A stretch of DNA of 64,000 bases from UBA9300 sp032260385 (GCA_032260385.1 JAVVEL010000002.1:124001-188000), one strand, 5' to 3'; positions 7,634 to 16,704 are shown, counted from the stretch's first letter. The notes: a model not told the origin generated them from the sequence alone. Numbers and translations are program-made.

Positions 7634-10243
7634 ATGAAGCGACTATTTGCAATATTGATTTTCCTGTTTCTTATTATGAGTACCTACGGCACTCATAACA
7701 GGGCAGGGGAAATAACCTATGTTCAGCTTTCGGATCTGACTTATGAGATAACCATTACAACTTTTACCTATGTCCTGAGCCAGGCCGACAGGGATTTCCT
7801 TGATGTTGACTGGGGCGATGGCACCATATCAACCGCTGCAAGAATTTCCAAGCTGCAATTACCCAATTATTACCAGAAGAATGTTTACAAAATTGAGCAT
7901 ACTTATCCGGGCCCGGGTATATATAAGATTGTAGTTCAGGACCCTAACAGGAATTACGGGATAAATAATATCCCTAATTCTGTTAATGTTGTATTTTCCA
8001 TTTCTACCGTTCTCATGGTAAATCCCGGCATGGGACTGAACAGTACACCTGTGCTTCTTAATCCCCCTTATGACAAGGCTGCCCTGGGCTATAAGTTTAT
8101 TCATAATCCGGGGGCCTATGATGTTGACGGAGACAGTTTATCATATAATCTCACAGTCTGTACCAGGGAAGATGGCAAACCAATAGAGAACTATACCTAC
8201 CCACCTGCTTCGAGGGCTTTTTATGTTGACAGTATTTCAGGTGACCTTGTGTGGGATGCGCCTACCCAGCTGGGGACCTACAATGTCGCCATGGAAATCA
8301 ACGAGTGGCGTAACGGCATTAAAATAGGGATTGTGGTAAGGGATATGCAGATCGAGGTATATGAAACTGATAATAATCCACCCGAGAATGGTCCTGTGTC
8401 TGATTTATGCATTGAGGCGGGTGATACACTGGAAGTTGAAGTTACGGCAAGCGACCCTGACAATGATATTATTACCATGCTTTCAACATCAGGTATCTAT
8501 ACTCTTCCTGAATGTTCTGCCAGCTTCGACAGCATAAGTTCCCAGCCCGGGTCAGCTGCCTGGCTTCTTACCTGGATTCCCTGTCACGAAAGTGTAAGAG
8601 ACCAGCCCTATGATGTGCTGGTAAAGTCGGAAGACAATAATGAGGAACTTGAACTCTTCGACCTGGATAATTTCAGGATAAAGGTACTGGGACCTCCTCC
8701 CATACTCACTTCTGCCAGTCCTACCGGTAAGTATATAAGATTAAACTGGGAATTGTATGAATCTGATTTTATAGAGGCTTATAATATTTACAGGAGGGAA
8801 GGAGCGACTGATTTGCAGGCTGACAGTTGTACCAACGGGCTGCCTTCAGGCTCCGGATTCGAAAAAATAGGTTTTGCCGGCGGGGCAAGCACTGTTTCAT
8901 TTATCGATACAAATGAAGGTGAAGGATTGGAGAATGGCATTGAATATGCCTACCGTATAGTTGCGGTTTATCCTAACGGCACCGAGAGCAAGGTATCAAA
9001 TGAGATCACATCAGCTCTCATTACAGGAGTACCCCTTATAACAAATGTAAGTGTTACAAGTACAGGTATAACAGATGGAGAAATTTTTATTGCATGGGCC
9101 AAACCCGACCGGCTCGATACCATACCTGCACCGGGTCCCTATGAATATATAATCTACAGGTCAGAAGGACATTCAGGGAATGGATTTACCCCGATAGCTT
9201 CAATACAGACAGCAGACCTTAATGATACTACCTATGTTGACGGTGGATTAAATACTCTTGAACAGGGCTATATTTACATGATAGAGTTATATAATGACAG
9301 CCCGGGTGACAGGTTTTTGATAGGCGATCCCGCTGTGGCATCTTCATTGTTTATTGAGCTTTCACCGGGTGACAGAAAAGCCAGGTTTGTGATTAACAGG
9401 AATGTGCCCTGGGTTAATTACCGTTATGATATCTTCAGGTGGAATCCCAATACATCTCAGTTCGATTCCATTGCCGGCACTAACCTCCTGGAAGCTACTG
9501 ATACCGGACTGGAAAACGGACAGGAATACTGCTACTATGTAAGGTCAATAGGTTCCTATCAAAGCACAGGATTGCCCAAGGACCTTGTTAACCTTTCTCA
9601 GGAAGCATGTGTGACTCCCATTGATAATGAGCCGCCATGTACGCCTGCACTTAATGTCACAACAAATTGCGACAGTCTCTATAACCATCTTACATGGTCA
9701 ATCGATGATCCCGATTGCTTTGAGGATATAGCCGGCTATAAATTATGGTATAAAAGAGATTTTGATGGTGAACTCGGACTCCTGATTACTTTTGATAACA
9801 GGAATATTCTGGAATATTTCCACTATCCCGGGGAAATAGTGGCCGGATGTTACGCTATTCAGGCCTTTGATGCGGAGGGAAATGAAAGCCTGCTCTCAGT
9901 TGTTATTTGTGTTGACGCATGTTATTTTTATGAAATTCCCAATGTTTTTACGCCCAATAATGACGGAAAGAATGATATTCTAAGGGCTAAAACCACCGGC
10001 CTGGTTGAAAAGGTCGATTTCAAACTTTTTAACAGGGGAGGTATGCTTATTTTCCAGACCGATGAACCGAGGCTCAATTGGAATGGTACCTATAAGGGTG
10101 CAATAGTGAAGCCGGGAGTATATTTCTATCAGTGTGATGTTTATGAAAGAAGGATCGCAGGACTGGAGGAGTACAGCCTCACCGGTTTTATTCATGTGAT
10201 AATGGAAAAGGGGGCAGACCCGGTAACAATAGAATATAAATAA
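7634..10243 (+). CDS. large secreted protein with fibronectin-type repeats and type IX (type B, CHU_C) sorting domain
   Basis: An 869-residue protein. Residues 1-19 are a signal peptide. Residues about 20-240 are a PKD/cadherin-like beta region (DWGDGTIS, YDVDGDSLSYNL). There are then several fibronectin type III-like modules (about 350-720), some with paired cysteines. Residues about 775-869 carry the gliding-motility-associated C-terminal domain: IPNVFTPNNDGKNDILR, FKLFNRGG, WNGTYKG and GVYFYQCDVYE. This domain directs export by the type IX system and attachment at the cell surface. A role in adhesion or surface scaffolding is inferred. The downstream TPR gene starts on the very next base. 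Confidence 0.85.
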   Translation: MKRLFAILIFLFLIMSTYGTHNRAGEITYVQLSDLTYEITITTFTYVLSQADRDFLDVDWGDGTISTAARISKLQLPNYYQKNVYKIEHTYPGPGIYKIVVQDPNRNYGINNIPNSVNVVFSISTVLMVNPGMGLNSTPVLLNPPYDKAALGYKFIHNPGAYDVDGDSLSYNLTVCTREDGKPIENYTYPPASRAFYVDSISGDLVWDAPTQLGTYNVAMEINEWRNGIKIGIVVRDMQIEVYETDNNPPENGPVSDLCIEAGDTLEVEVTASDPDNDIITMLSTSGIYTLPECSASFDSISSQPGSAAWLLTWIPCHESVRDQPYDVLVKSEDNNEELELFDLDNFRIKVLGPPPILTSASPTGKYIRLNWELYESDFIEAYNIYRREGATDLQADSCTNGLPSGSGFEKIGFAGGASTVSFIDTNEGEGLENGIEYAYRIVAVYPNGTESKVSNEITSALITGVPLITNVSVTSTGITDGEIFIAWAKPDRLDTIPAPGPYEYIIYRSEGHSGNGFTPIASIQTADLNDTTYVDGGLNTLEQGYIYMIELYNDSPGDRFLIGDPAVASSLFIELSPGDRKARFVINRNVPWVNYRYDIFRWNPNTSQFDSIAGTNLLEATDTGLENGQEYCYYVRSIGSYQSTGLPKDLVNLSQEACVTPIDNEPPCTPALNVTTNCDSLYNHLTWSIDDPDCFEDIAGYKLWYKRDFDGELGLLITFDNRNILEYFHYPGEIVAGCYAIQAFDAEGNESLLSVVICVDACYFYEIPNVFTPNNDGKNDILRAKTTGLVEKVDFKLFNRGGMLIFQTDEPRLNWNGTYKGAIVKPGVYFYQCDVYERRIAGLEEYSLTGFIHVIMEKGADPVTIEYK

Positions 10244-11452
10244 ATGAAATCCAGCTTAGGCATATTAATTACTTTTCTGATAATTCATGGCAGTAATATT
10301 TCAGCACAGGATATAAACACTTATCTTACAAAGGCTGCTGCTTTGAAGGACAGGTCAATGTTTTCACAGGCTATTGCCCTGTACACTGAAGCTATTGCAC
10401 TTGAGGAGGATTACCGTTTATTCACGGAACGTGGTGATGCATATCTGAAGAAAGGGGAAACAGAGGCTGCAATAGATGATTTTAAGATGGCGAATAATCT
10501 TAAACCGGGCTCCGCTTACCTCGGACTGGCAAGAGCATATGCCATTAATAATGAAGGCGAAAAAGCTATTACCAGTTTACAGCAACATCTGAAGTCAGAA
10601 TTTAAATTAGCAAGGAAGGAAATTTTACTCGATTCTTATTTTTCATCCCTTGAGGAAACGGCAGGGTGGAGACAGTTGTGGAAAGGTAAGTGGTATAACA
10701 GACTGGAAGAGACGGCTGCCGAAATTGAATATTTGATTGAGTCAGGAAAAATACCGGGGGCCAGAAATGCTCTTTCAGGTATTGAAAGCCTTTACCAGGA
10801 CAGGCCTGAAATATTATATCTTAAGGGACTGGTTGAGGCAGCTGCCGGAAATACCAGGCTGGCCCTCCAATATCTGGAAGAAATAGTGGCCCGGGGTAAT
10901 CCGGAGTATGATGTCTGGAGATTATACATAGAGCAGCTGGAAAAAAACGGTGATTATCTTACAGCGGCGAATGCCTGTGAAAAGGCTGTGGTCTTATACC
11001 CGGGGAAGACTGAATTGCTATTGATGAAATCTGAAAACCTTAGAAAGGCCGGTGACCGGGAAAGGGCAATGGAGACAGCTGAGTTTTACAGGGAACTTTA
11101 TCCAGGCGGGGAGACAGCAAACAGGCAAGCGGGTATAATAGCTGCAGAAAAGGGTGAATATAACAGGGCCTTACGCTATTTTTCCGAAAATATCGAGAAT
11201 TATCCAGGGAAGGCACAGTGTTATACAGACCGGGCAGAGATATACCTGAAAATGAAATCATGGGACCCGGCTATTTATGACTATTCCATGGCGCTAGATC
11301 TTTGGCCAAGAGATGGAGAAGCATATTATAACAAGGGGCTTGCACTGCTGAACTCGGGCAAAAAGGAAGAAGCCTGCCATGATTTCAGGATGGCCCTGCG
11401 ATACGGCCACAGGCAAGCTTCAGGAATGTTAAGCAGGTATTGTGTCAGGTAG
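10244..11452 (+). CDS. exported TPR-repeat protein
   Basis: A 402-residue protein. Residues 1-21 are a signal peptide (ending ISAQ), followed by arrays of tetratricopeptide repeats at about 25-110, 180-300 and 305-395 (for example AIALYTEAIALEEDYRLFTERGDAYLKKGE and DPAIYDYSMALDLWPRDGEAYYNKGLALL). TPRs mediate protein-protein contacts. Its ATG follows the stop of the sorted surface protein with no gap, so it is very probably co-translated and may act in assembly or presentation of that protein; this is inference. No enzymatic domain is visible. Confidence 0.8.
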   Translation: MKSSLGILITFLIIHGSNISAQDINTYLTKAAALKDRSMFSQAIALYTEAIALEEDYRLFTERGDAYLKKGETEAAIDDFKMANNLKPGSAYLGLARAYAINNEGEKAITSLQQHLKSEFKLARKEILLDSYFSSLEETAGWRQLWKGKWYNRLEETAAEIEYLIESGKIPGARNALSGIESLYQDRPEILYLKGLVEAAAGNTRLALQYLEEIVARGNPEYDVWRLYIEQLEKNGDYLTAANACEKAVVLYPGKTELLLMKSENLRKAGDRERAMETAEFYRELYPGGETANRQAGIIAAEKGEYNRALRYFSENIENYPGKAQCYTDRAEIYLKMKSWDPAIYDYSMALDLWPRDGEAYYNKGLALLNSGKKEEACHDFRMALRYGHRQASGMLSRYCVR

Positions 11453-11455
11453 CAG

Positions 11456-13525
11456 CTATCTGGCATGTTTCAATATCTTGACATACAGGTCTCTCGGTTT
11501 AAAGGGTTTTAGTATAAAGTCATTAAAATCCAGTTGTTTAACCTTCTCCTCATGATCCGACATTATGGCTGCTGTAAGGGCAATAATGGGTATATTCTTA
11601 ATCCCGGGATCATCCGAATTTCTGATCACCTCCGTAGCTTCAATGCCGTCAACCACTGGCATGTGAAGATCCATTAGGATAATATCGTATTTTTTTTCCT
11701 TAATAAGATCAAGAGCTATTTTCCCGTTCTCTGCATGGCTCACGTTGATACCCCATTTTTTAAGAAATTTTTCTACCACGAAGTAATTTATCTTATTGTC
11801 CTCGGCAATAAGTACCTCTTTTCCAATACATTCATCCCATCGTTCTTCATTATTTTCGGCAATATTCCTTTCATCCGTGACAGCTACAGGGAATTTTATA
11901 CTGAAAAAAAAGCGTGATCCTTCACCTGGCTTGCTTTCCACACGCAGGTTGCCACCCTGCAGCTCAACCAGCTTTTGGCTTATTGATAAACCCAGACCTG
12001 TGCCGCCGTATTTTCTTGTTGTGTCATCCGAAGCCTGCTTGAAGCTTTCAAAAATAAGATCCTGTTTGTCTGCCGGAATCCCGATTCCCGTATCTTTAAC
12101 ACTGAAATTCAGGTGTATTTCATTATGAGTCCTGGATACTTCCGTGATACTCAGTTCAATATGGCCTGAAGCAGTAAACTTAACAGCATTTGACAGAAGG
12201 TTGGATAAAATCTGGTTGAGCCTTACCGGATCGCCGGTAATTAAGGGCGGGATATTTTTGTCAATGCTAACAGTGAAAACAAGACCCTTGTTCTTTATCC
12301 TGTATGAGTATGATCGTTTCAGTTCATCAATAAATTCAATAATATCAAATGTTGTTTTTTCGAGGCTTATATTTCCCGATTCAAGCTTTGTGTAGTCCAG
12401 AACATCATTTACCAGGCTGAGCAGGTGATTGGCTGAGAATCGCAATGTTTTTATATATTCCATCTGGTCCTCACGTGGCTTTCCCTGCAGGAGGAGGTTA
12501 TTTATGCCAATAACCTCATTCAGGGGAGTCCTGATCTCATGGCTCATGGTCGACATGAACTGTTGCTTGAGCCTGGCTGCATCTTCAGCCTTCCTTCTTT
12601 CAAGGATAAGGTTGTTGAGCATATTTTTACGCTGAATCGCCAGGGCTATCTGGTTCCCGATTAGACTTAACAAACGAAGGTCTTCAGTGGTAAAGGTATT
12701 CTCATCATTATAATCCTGGAGTACCATGGCTCCGCTGATTTCGTTTTCCAGGCTGAAGGGTACACCCAGCCATACTTTACAGGGTGAACCAACCAGAGCA
12801 ATCTCACCCTTTCTCTCCAGTTCATCCATATCAGCTTCCTTGAGCAGTACGGGCCTGTTTTCTTTGATTAACCAGCCTGTTATAGTATTTTTTACCGGTA
12901 CTTCTTCAAAATGATCTTTCACATCCTGGAAAAATGACAGGGTAAGAGTCTCTGTATCCTTATTGTAAAGAACTATATAGAAGTTTTTTGTATCCCAGAT
13001 TTTCCCAATTTCGTTTCTTATTGAGATGAAAATATCAGAGAACTCAGACATGGTGAGTGTGGCTGCGGAAATATTATATATAACCGACTTGGTGTCATCA
13101 TCCTTCTTTTTGTTCGAAATATTCCGGTAGGTGGCATTTAAGGCAGTAATTTCTTCACCCTTCATCACAGCTTGTGCTACCAGGTTAACATAGATCTTTT
13201 TACCATGTTTGTCAGTCCTGTAAGTATCTACCCTGATTATTTCATTATTGGCTGTGCATTTAGTATAGTCAATACCCTGGTCTCTTAATTCAGGGGGTAC
13301 AATCAGATCGTCAATATTTTTGCCTATTACTTCTTCCCGCGTAAAACCAAATTCTTTTAAAAATGACTCATTAATTCTTTCAATTATACCTTCTGTTGTT
13401 GTTTGCACCATGGCATCAGGAGCCATTTCAATAAGACTCTCCAACAGGGCTTTCTCTTTGAGCAAGGCGCCTGAATCTTCGGACCGGCTGTTTAAAAGTT
13501 GATTTATTTTATTTTTTATTCCCAT
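11456..13525 (-). CDS. hybrid sensor histidine kinase (PAS-GAF-HisKA-HATPase-REC)
   Basis: A 689-residue soluble kinase counted from ATG 13525; a GTG at 13549 would add 8 residues. The order is PAS (about 25-140, with NISNKKK at the end), GAF (about 155-300), HisKA with phospho-His329 (MSHEIRTPLN), HATPase_c with N box (LSNAVKF), G1 (DTGIGIP) and G2 (GGTGLGLS), and a C-terminal receiver with phospho-Asp619 (DIILMDLHMP) and Lys673. No transmembrane segment is present, so it senses cytoplasmic signals through PAS/GAF. No DNA-binding response regulator is adjacent, so the output partner is unknown. It follows nth by 42 bp on the same strand. Confidence 0.92.
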   Translation of the reverse strand: MGIKNKINQLLNSRSEDSGALLKEKALLESLIEMAPDAMVQTTTEGIIERINESFLKEFGFTREEVIGKNIDDLIVPPELRDQGIDYTKCTANNEIIRVDTYRTDKHGKKIYVNLVAQAVMKGEEITALNATYRNISNKKKDDDTKSVIYNISAATLTMSEFSDIFISIRNEIGKIWDTKNFYIVLYNKDTETLTLSFFQDVKDHFEEVPVKNTITGWLIKENRPVLLKEADMDELERKGEIALVGSPCKVWLGVPFSLENEISGAMVLQDYNDENTFTTEDLRLLSLIGNQIALAIQRKNMLNNLILERRKAEDAARLKQQFMSTMSHEIRTPLNEVIGINNLLLQGKPREDQMEYIKTLRFSANHLLSLVNDVLDYTKLESGNISLEKTTFDIIEFIDELKRSYSYRIKNKGLVFTVSIDKNIPPLITGDPVRLNQILSNLLSNAVKFTASGHIELSITEVSRTHNEIHLNFSVKDTGIGIPADKQDLIFESFKQASDDTTRKYGGTGLGLSISQKLVELQGGNLRVESKPGEGSRFFFSIKFPVAVTDERNIAENNEERWDECIGKEVLIAEDNKINYFVVEKFLKKWGINVSHAENGKIALDLIKEKKYDIILMDLHMPVVDGIEATEVIRNSDDPGIKNIPIIALTAAIMSDHEEKVKQLDFNDFILKPFKPRDLYVKILKHAR

Positions 13526-13567
13526 GGGGAGAAATTGCTTTACAGGCACAAAATTATAATTATTATT

Positions 13568-14221
13568 TCATTTTTTTCCCTCTTTGACCTCTTGCTTATA
13601 ATATTTGCAGTAGTCTATTATACCGCACTCATGGCACAGAGGTTTTCTTGCTTTACATACATAACGGCCATGAAGGATTAACCAGTGATGTGCAAGGGGC
13701 ATGAGTTCCCCGGGGATGTTTGCACTTAGCTGTTTTTCTGCTGCCAGGGGTGTTTTTGCATTGTTTGTGAGGCCTATACGTCCCGAAACCCTGAAAACAT
13801 GGGTATCTACAGCTATAACTGCTTGCTTGTACACTACAGAGGCTATTACATTGGCAGTCTTACGCCCGACACCGGGAAGTTTTTGCAACTCTGCGATCTC
13901 TGAAGGTACCCTGCTGTTATATTCATTTACCAGGACTTCTGACATGGCTTTCAGATATTTGGCCTTGCTATTGGGATATGAACATGATTTTATGTATTCC
14001 AGGATTTCATCCGTGCTCGCCCCGGCCATTTCTTCCGGACCGGGAAAACGCTGTAGTAAACCGGGGGTGATCATATTTACCCGCTTGTCAGTGCACTGAG
14101 CTGATAGAATGACAGCAACCATTAATTCAAAGGGATCTGTGTAGATTAACTCCGTTTCCGCAACAGGCCTGTGCTCAAGAAAATAATCAATTACTCCCTT
14201 ATATCTTTCTTCTATTCTCAT
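13568..14221 (-). CDS. nth: endonuclease III (DNA glycosylase / AP lyase)
   Basis: A 217-residue base-excision-repair enzyme that removes oxidised pyrimidines and cleaves AP sites. The helix-hairpin-helix LQKLPGVGRKTANVI carries catalytic Lys121, and VDTHVFRVSGR carries Asp139. The C-terminal [4Fe-4S] cluster is C189-x6-C196-x2-C199-x5-C205, the classic spacing. The start is set at ATG 14221, because the frame further upstream begins only with TTG. The promoter must lie in the 14222-14337 interval, which it shares divergently with the aromatic operon promoter. Confidence 0.95.
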   Translation of the reverse strand: MRIEERYKGVIDYFLEHRPVAETELIYTDPFELMVAVILSAQCTDKRVNMITPGLLQRFPGPEEMAGASTDEILEYIKSCSYPNSKAKYLKAMSEVLVNEYNSRVPSEIAELQKLPGVGRKTANVIASVVYKQAVIAVDTHVFRVSGRIGLTNNAKTPLAAEKQLSANIPGELMPLAHHWLILHGRYVCKARKPLCHECGIIDYCKYYKQEVKEGKK

Positions 14222-14287
14222 ATGCCTCTGCAATTATACATATTTCACCTAAATGTTTTAAAAAAAAATCTAAAATCAGGATAATTA

Positions 14288-14318
14288 TTTGCAGATCCGA
14301 AAAACAAGCTTAATTTTG
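14288..14318 (+). promoter_or_regulatory. promoter of the aromatic amino acid operon leader
   Basis: TTTG (14288-14291) is followed after 19 bp by TAATTTTG (14311-14318), a full match to the Bacteroidota TTTG-N19-TAnnTTTG promoter. The transcript should begin near 14325, about 13 nt before the leader-peptide ATG at 14338. It then runs through the hairpins to the terminator at 14430-14458. Confidence 0.65.
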
Positions 14319-14337
14319 ATGCCAAATTAGTTTAAAG

Positions 14338-14394
14338 ATGATAAGGGCGAATAATTATTTCTTCTACTATTATTACTTGACAAAAGTAACGTAG
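14338..14394 (+). CDS. Tyr/Phe-rich leader peptide of the aromatic operon attenuator
   Basis: An 18-codon frame reads MIRANNYFFYYYYLTKVT and stops at TAG 14392-14394. Codons 7-13 are seven consecutive aromatic codons (five Tyr, two Phe), the hallmark of a leader peptide that senses charged tRNA-Tyr and tRNA-Phe. It begins about 13 nt after the predicted transcript start and ends 35 nt before the terminator hairpin. The downstream genes make chorismate, prephenate and the Tyr/Phe transamination enzyme, so the sensed amino acids are the pathway products. The peptide itself is expected to be non-functional. Confidence 0.85.
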   Translation: MIRANNYFFYYYYLTKVT

Positions 14395-14448
14395 GAGGGA
14401 TATATTCGTACGCATATGATATACATGTCAGCCCCTCCTCTGGAGGGG
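14359..14448 (+). promoter_or_regulatory. transcription attenuator: alternative 1:2, 2:3 and 3:4 hairpins
   Basis: Segment 1 (14359-14367, the Phe-Phe-Tyr codons, UUCUUCUAC) can pair with all nine bases of segment 2 (14391-14399, GUAGGAGGG; six Watson-Crick, three G-U). A further six-pair stem forms inside (14373-14378 with 14384-14389). Segment 2 (14393-14399) can instead pair over 7 bp with segment 3 (14433-14439), which is the 5' arm of the terminator (3:4). A ribosome stalled on the Tyr/Phe codons masks segment 1, frees segment 2 and gives antitermination. A ribosome reaching the stop codon covers segment 2 and lets the terminator form. Pairing is read from the sequence; function is inferred. 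Confidence 0.8.
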
Positions 14449-14458
14449 CTTTTTTTTT
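14430..14458 (+). terminator. Rho-independent terminator of the attenuator
   Basis: A perfect 9-bp stem, AGCCCCTCC / GGAGGGGCT, with a 3-nt loop (TCT), is followed by an uninterrupted T run (14450-14458). It ends 7 nt before the aminotransferase ATG at 14466 and points into the operon, so it can only serve as a conditional terminator. Confidence 0.9.
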
Positions 14459-14465
14459 ATGTGCA

Positions 14466-15632
14466 ATGATAAAATCCGCAAAAAGGACAAAACAGGTAAG
14501 AGAATATTATTTCTCAGGCAAATTATCGGAGATCAGGGATATGATATCAGATGATATTGATGTCATTAACATGGGGATTGGCAACCCCGATATCCAGCCT
14601 CCGGGTGAAGTCATTAAGACCCTTACAGACACCAGTGCCAGGGCTGGTGTCCATGGTTATCAGCCTTATAACGGTATATATGAACTGAGAGCTGCCATTT
14701 CTGAATGGTATAAGAGATATTATAATATAGAGCTGGATCCTGAATCCCAGGTGCTTCCGCTTATTGGATCAAAGGAAGGTATATTGCATATAAGTATGGC
14801 ATACCTTGACAGGGGTGATAATGTTTTGGTCCCCGATCCGGGATACCCTGCCTATGCCTCGGCTGCAGAAATTTGTGGTGCCGGATGTATCCATTATGAC
14901 CTGGAGGAGGCGAATAACTGGATGCCTTCGCTTGAAAAAATTCAAAAAAAGGACCTCCGGGGCGTAAAACTGATGTGGATTAACTATCCTAATATGCCCA
15001 CCGGTGCAAGAGCATCTGATGACTTATTCAGAAATCTGGTTGATTTTGCCCGCGAGCATAATATCCTGCTTATAAATGATAACCCTTACAGTTTTATACT
15101 GAATACAATGCCATTAAGTATTCTGACAGCAGATAAATCCTTTGAAAATGTTCTGGAGCTGAATTCATTAAGTAAGTCTCATAATATGGCAGGATGGAGG
15201 ATGGGAATGGTGCTTGGGCATAAACATCATATAAACAATATCCTAAGAATAAAAAGTAATATGGATTCAGGTATGTTCCTGCCCCTTCAGCTGGCTGCTG
15301 TAGAAGCTTTGAGAATGGGTCAGGATTGGTACGCCGGGATCAATGCAATATATGCCCTCAGAAAACAAATAGTACTGGAAGTGCTTGATTGCCTGGACTG
15401 CTGGACTGAAGGAAATCAATCGGGCATGTTCCTGTGGTCAAAAATACCGGACATATTTTCTGATTCTTATGAGTTTTCGGATTACTGTTTGCATAGATTT
15501 CATCTTTTCATTACTCCGGGGCAAATATTCGGCCTGAATGGTCACAGATTTATAAGGACATCATTATGTATAAACGAATACAGGCTCAGGGAAGCTTTGA
15601 TCCGGGTAAAAAAACAGAATCATGAAGGATAA
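14466..15632 (+). CDS. PLP-dependent aminotransferase (class I/II), probably aromatic amino acid transaminase
   Basis: A 388-residue fold-type I aminotransferase. It has the substrate and cofactor motifs NMGIGNPDIQPP, LIGSKEGILH, DPGYPAY and NYPNMPTGA, and the PLP lysine Lys237 in NSLSKSHNMAGWRMG. The closest general groups are aspartate/LL-diaminopimelate-type aminotransferases. As the first gene behind a Tyr/Phe attenuator, ahead of DAHP synthase-chorismate mutase and with tyrA at the end, it most likely makes Tyr and Phe from hydroxyphenylpyruvate and phenylpyruvate. It overlaps the next gene by 11 bp. Substrate preference is inferred from context. Confidence 0.85.
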   Translation: MIKSAKRTKQVREYYFSGKLSEIRDMISDDIDVINMGIGNPDIQPPGEVIKTLTDTSARAGVHGYQPYNGIYELRAAISEWYKRYYNIELDPESQVLPLIGSKEGILHISMAYLDRGDNVLVPDPGYPAYASAAEICGAGCIHYDLEEANNWMPSLEKIQKKDLRGVKLMWINYPNMPTGARASDDLFRNLVDFAREHNILLINDNPYSFILNTMPLSILTADKSFENVLELNSLSKSHNMAGWRMGMVLGHKHHINNILRIKSNMDSGMFLPLQLAAVEALRMGQDWYAGINAIYALRKQIVLEVLDCLDCWTEGNQSGMFLWSKIPDIFSDSYEFSDYCLHRFHLFITPGQIFGLNGHRFIRTSLCINEYRLREALIRVKKQNHEG

Positions 15633-16704
15633 AAAATTAGAAATACAAAAAAACGGTCTTTTCGGAAAAAATCTTAAACCACTGGTAATATCAGGGCCAT
15701 GCAGTGCCGAAAGCGAAGAACAGGTAATTGAGACAGCCCGTCAACTGGCAGCTATGGGACTTGGTATTTTCAGGGCCGGTATATGGAAGCCAAGAACAAG
15801 GCCGGATACCTTTGCCGGAATGGGTTCAAAGGCACTGCCCTGGTTGAAAAGGGTCAGGGAAGAAACAGGGATGAAGATAGCAGTTGAAGTGGCTAACCTA
15901 TGGCATGTCAGTGAAGCAATTAAGAATGATGTAGATATACTGTGGATTGGTGCACGTACCACAGTTAATCCTTTTGCAGTGCAGGAACTTGCCGATGGTT
16001 TAAAGGGGATGGACATAAGTGTTTTTGTAAAGAATCCTATAAACCCTGATATCGAACTATGGATAGGCGCTCTGGAAAGATTGAACAGGGCAGGTATAAG
16101 CAAACTGGCAGCTATACACAGGGGCTTCAGTTATTATGGTCAGTCACCGTACCGGAATCTACCCCAGTGGGAAATACCAATTGAACTGAAAAGAAGAATA
16201 CCCGAATTGCCAATCATTACCGACCCAAGTCATATATGCGGAAAAAAAGAGCTCCTGTTCGGCATATCGCAAACAGCTATGGACCTTGATTTTGACGGAT
16301 TGTTTATAGAATCACATTTCAGACCCGAAACGGCTCTCAGTGATAAGGACCAGCAAATAACACCGGGCGAACTTTCTATACTTCTTGCAGGTCTGATTCA
16401 CAGGAAATCAGAAATAGATAATACTCGACAGTTGGAGAGCCTGAATGAATACCGCAGACAAATCGACCACTGGGATAATGAACTGATAAGGATTCTGAAA
16501 AACAGGATGTCATTGTCGGAGGAGATTGGTAAGTTTAAGAAAAAGGAGAATATCAGCATTCTTCAAACCGGCCGCTGGTCGGAAATACTGGAAGACAGAC
16601 TGGAAAAAGGCAGGCAGCTGGGAATGACTGACCAGTTTATTATAGAGATCTTTAAACAGATACATAAGGAATCCATCAACTTCCAGGATAAGGTAATGAA
16701 TTAG
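15622..16704 (+). CDS. bifunctional DAHP synthase / chorismate mutase
   Basis: A 360-residue fusion. Residues about 1-260 are a KDO8PS-like (type I-beta) 3-deoxy-D-arabino-heptulosonate 7-phosphate synthase, with VISGPCSAES, FRAGIWKPRTRPDTFAG, HRGFSYYG and TDPSHICG. Residues about 270-360 are an AroQ-class all-helical chorismate mutase (LNEYRRQIDHWDNELIRIL...RMSLSEEIGKFK). It therefore joins the first step of the shikimate pathway to the branch step making prephenate. In related fusions the mutase domain also acts in feedback inhibition. It overlaps the upstream aminotransferase gene and belongs to the attenuated operon. Confidence 0.93.
   Translation: MKDKKLEIQKNGLFGKNLKPLVISGPCSAESEEQVIETARQLAAMGLGIFRAGIWKPRTRPDTFAGMGSKALPWLKRVREETGMKIAVEVANLWHVSEAIKNDVDILWIGARTTVNPFAVQELADGLKGMDISVFVKNPINPDIELWIGALERLNRAGISKLAAIHRGFSYYGQSPYRNLPQWEIPIELKRRIPELPIITDPSHICGKKELLFGISQTAMDLDFDGLFIESHFRPETALSDKDQQITPGELSILLAGLIHRKSEIDNTRQLESLNEYRRQIDHWDNELIRILKNRMSLSEEIGKFKKKENISILQTGRWSEILEDRLEKGRQLGMTDQFIIEIFKQIHKESINFQDKVMN

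Noticed and set aside
14297..14338. T-box or other tRNA-sensing riboswitch ahead of the aromatic operon
   Set aside because: The predicted leader RNA is only about 130 nt long, has no T-box sequence, and is explained fully by the leader peptide and alternative hairpins.
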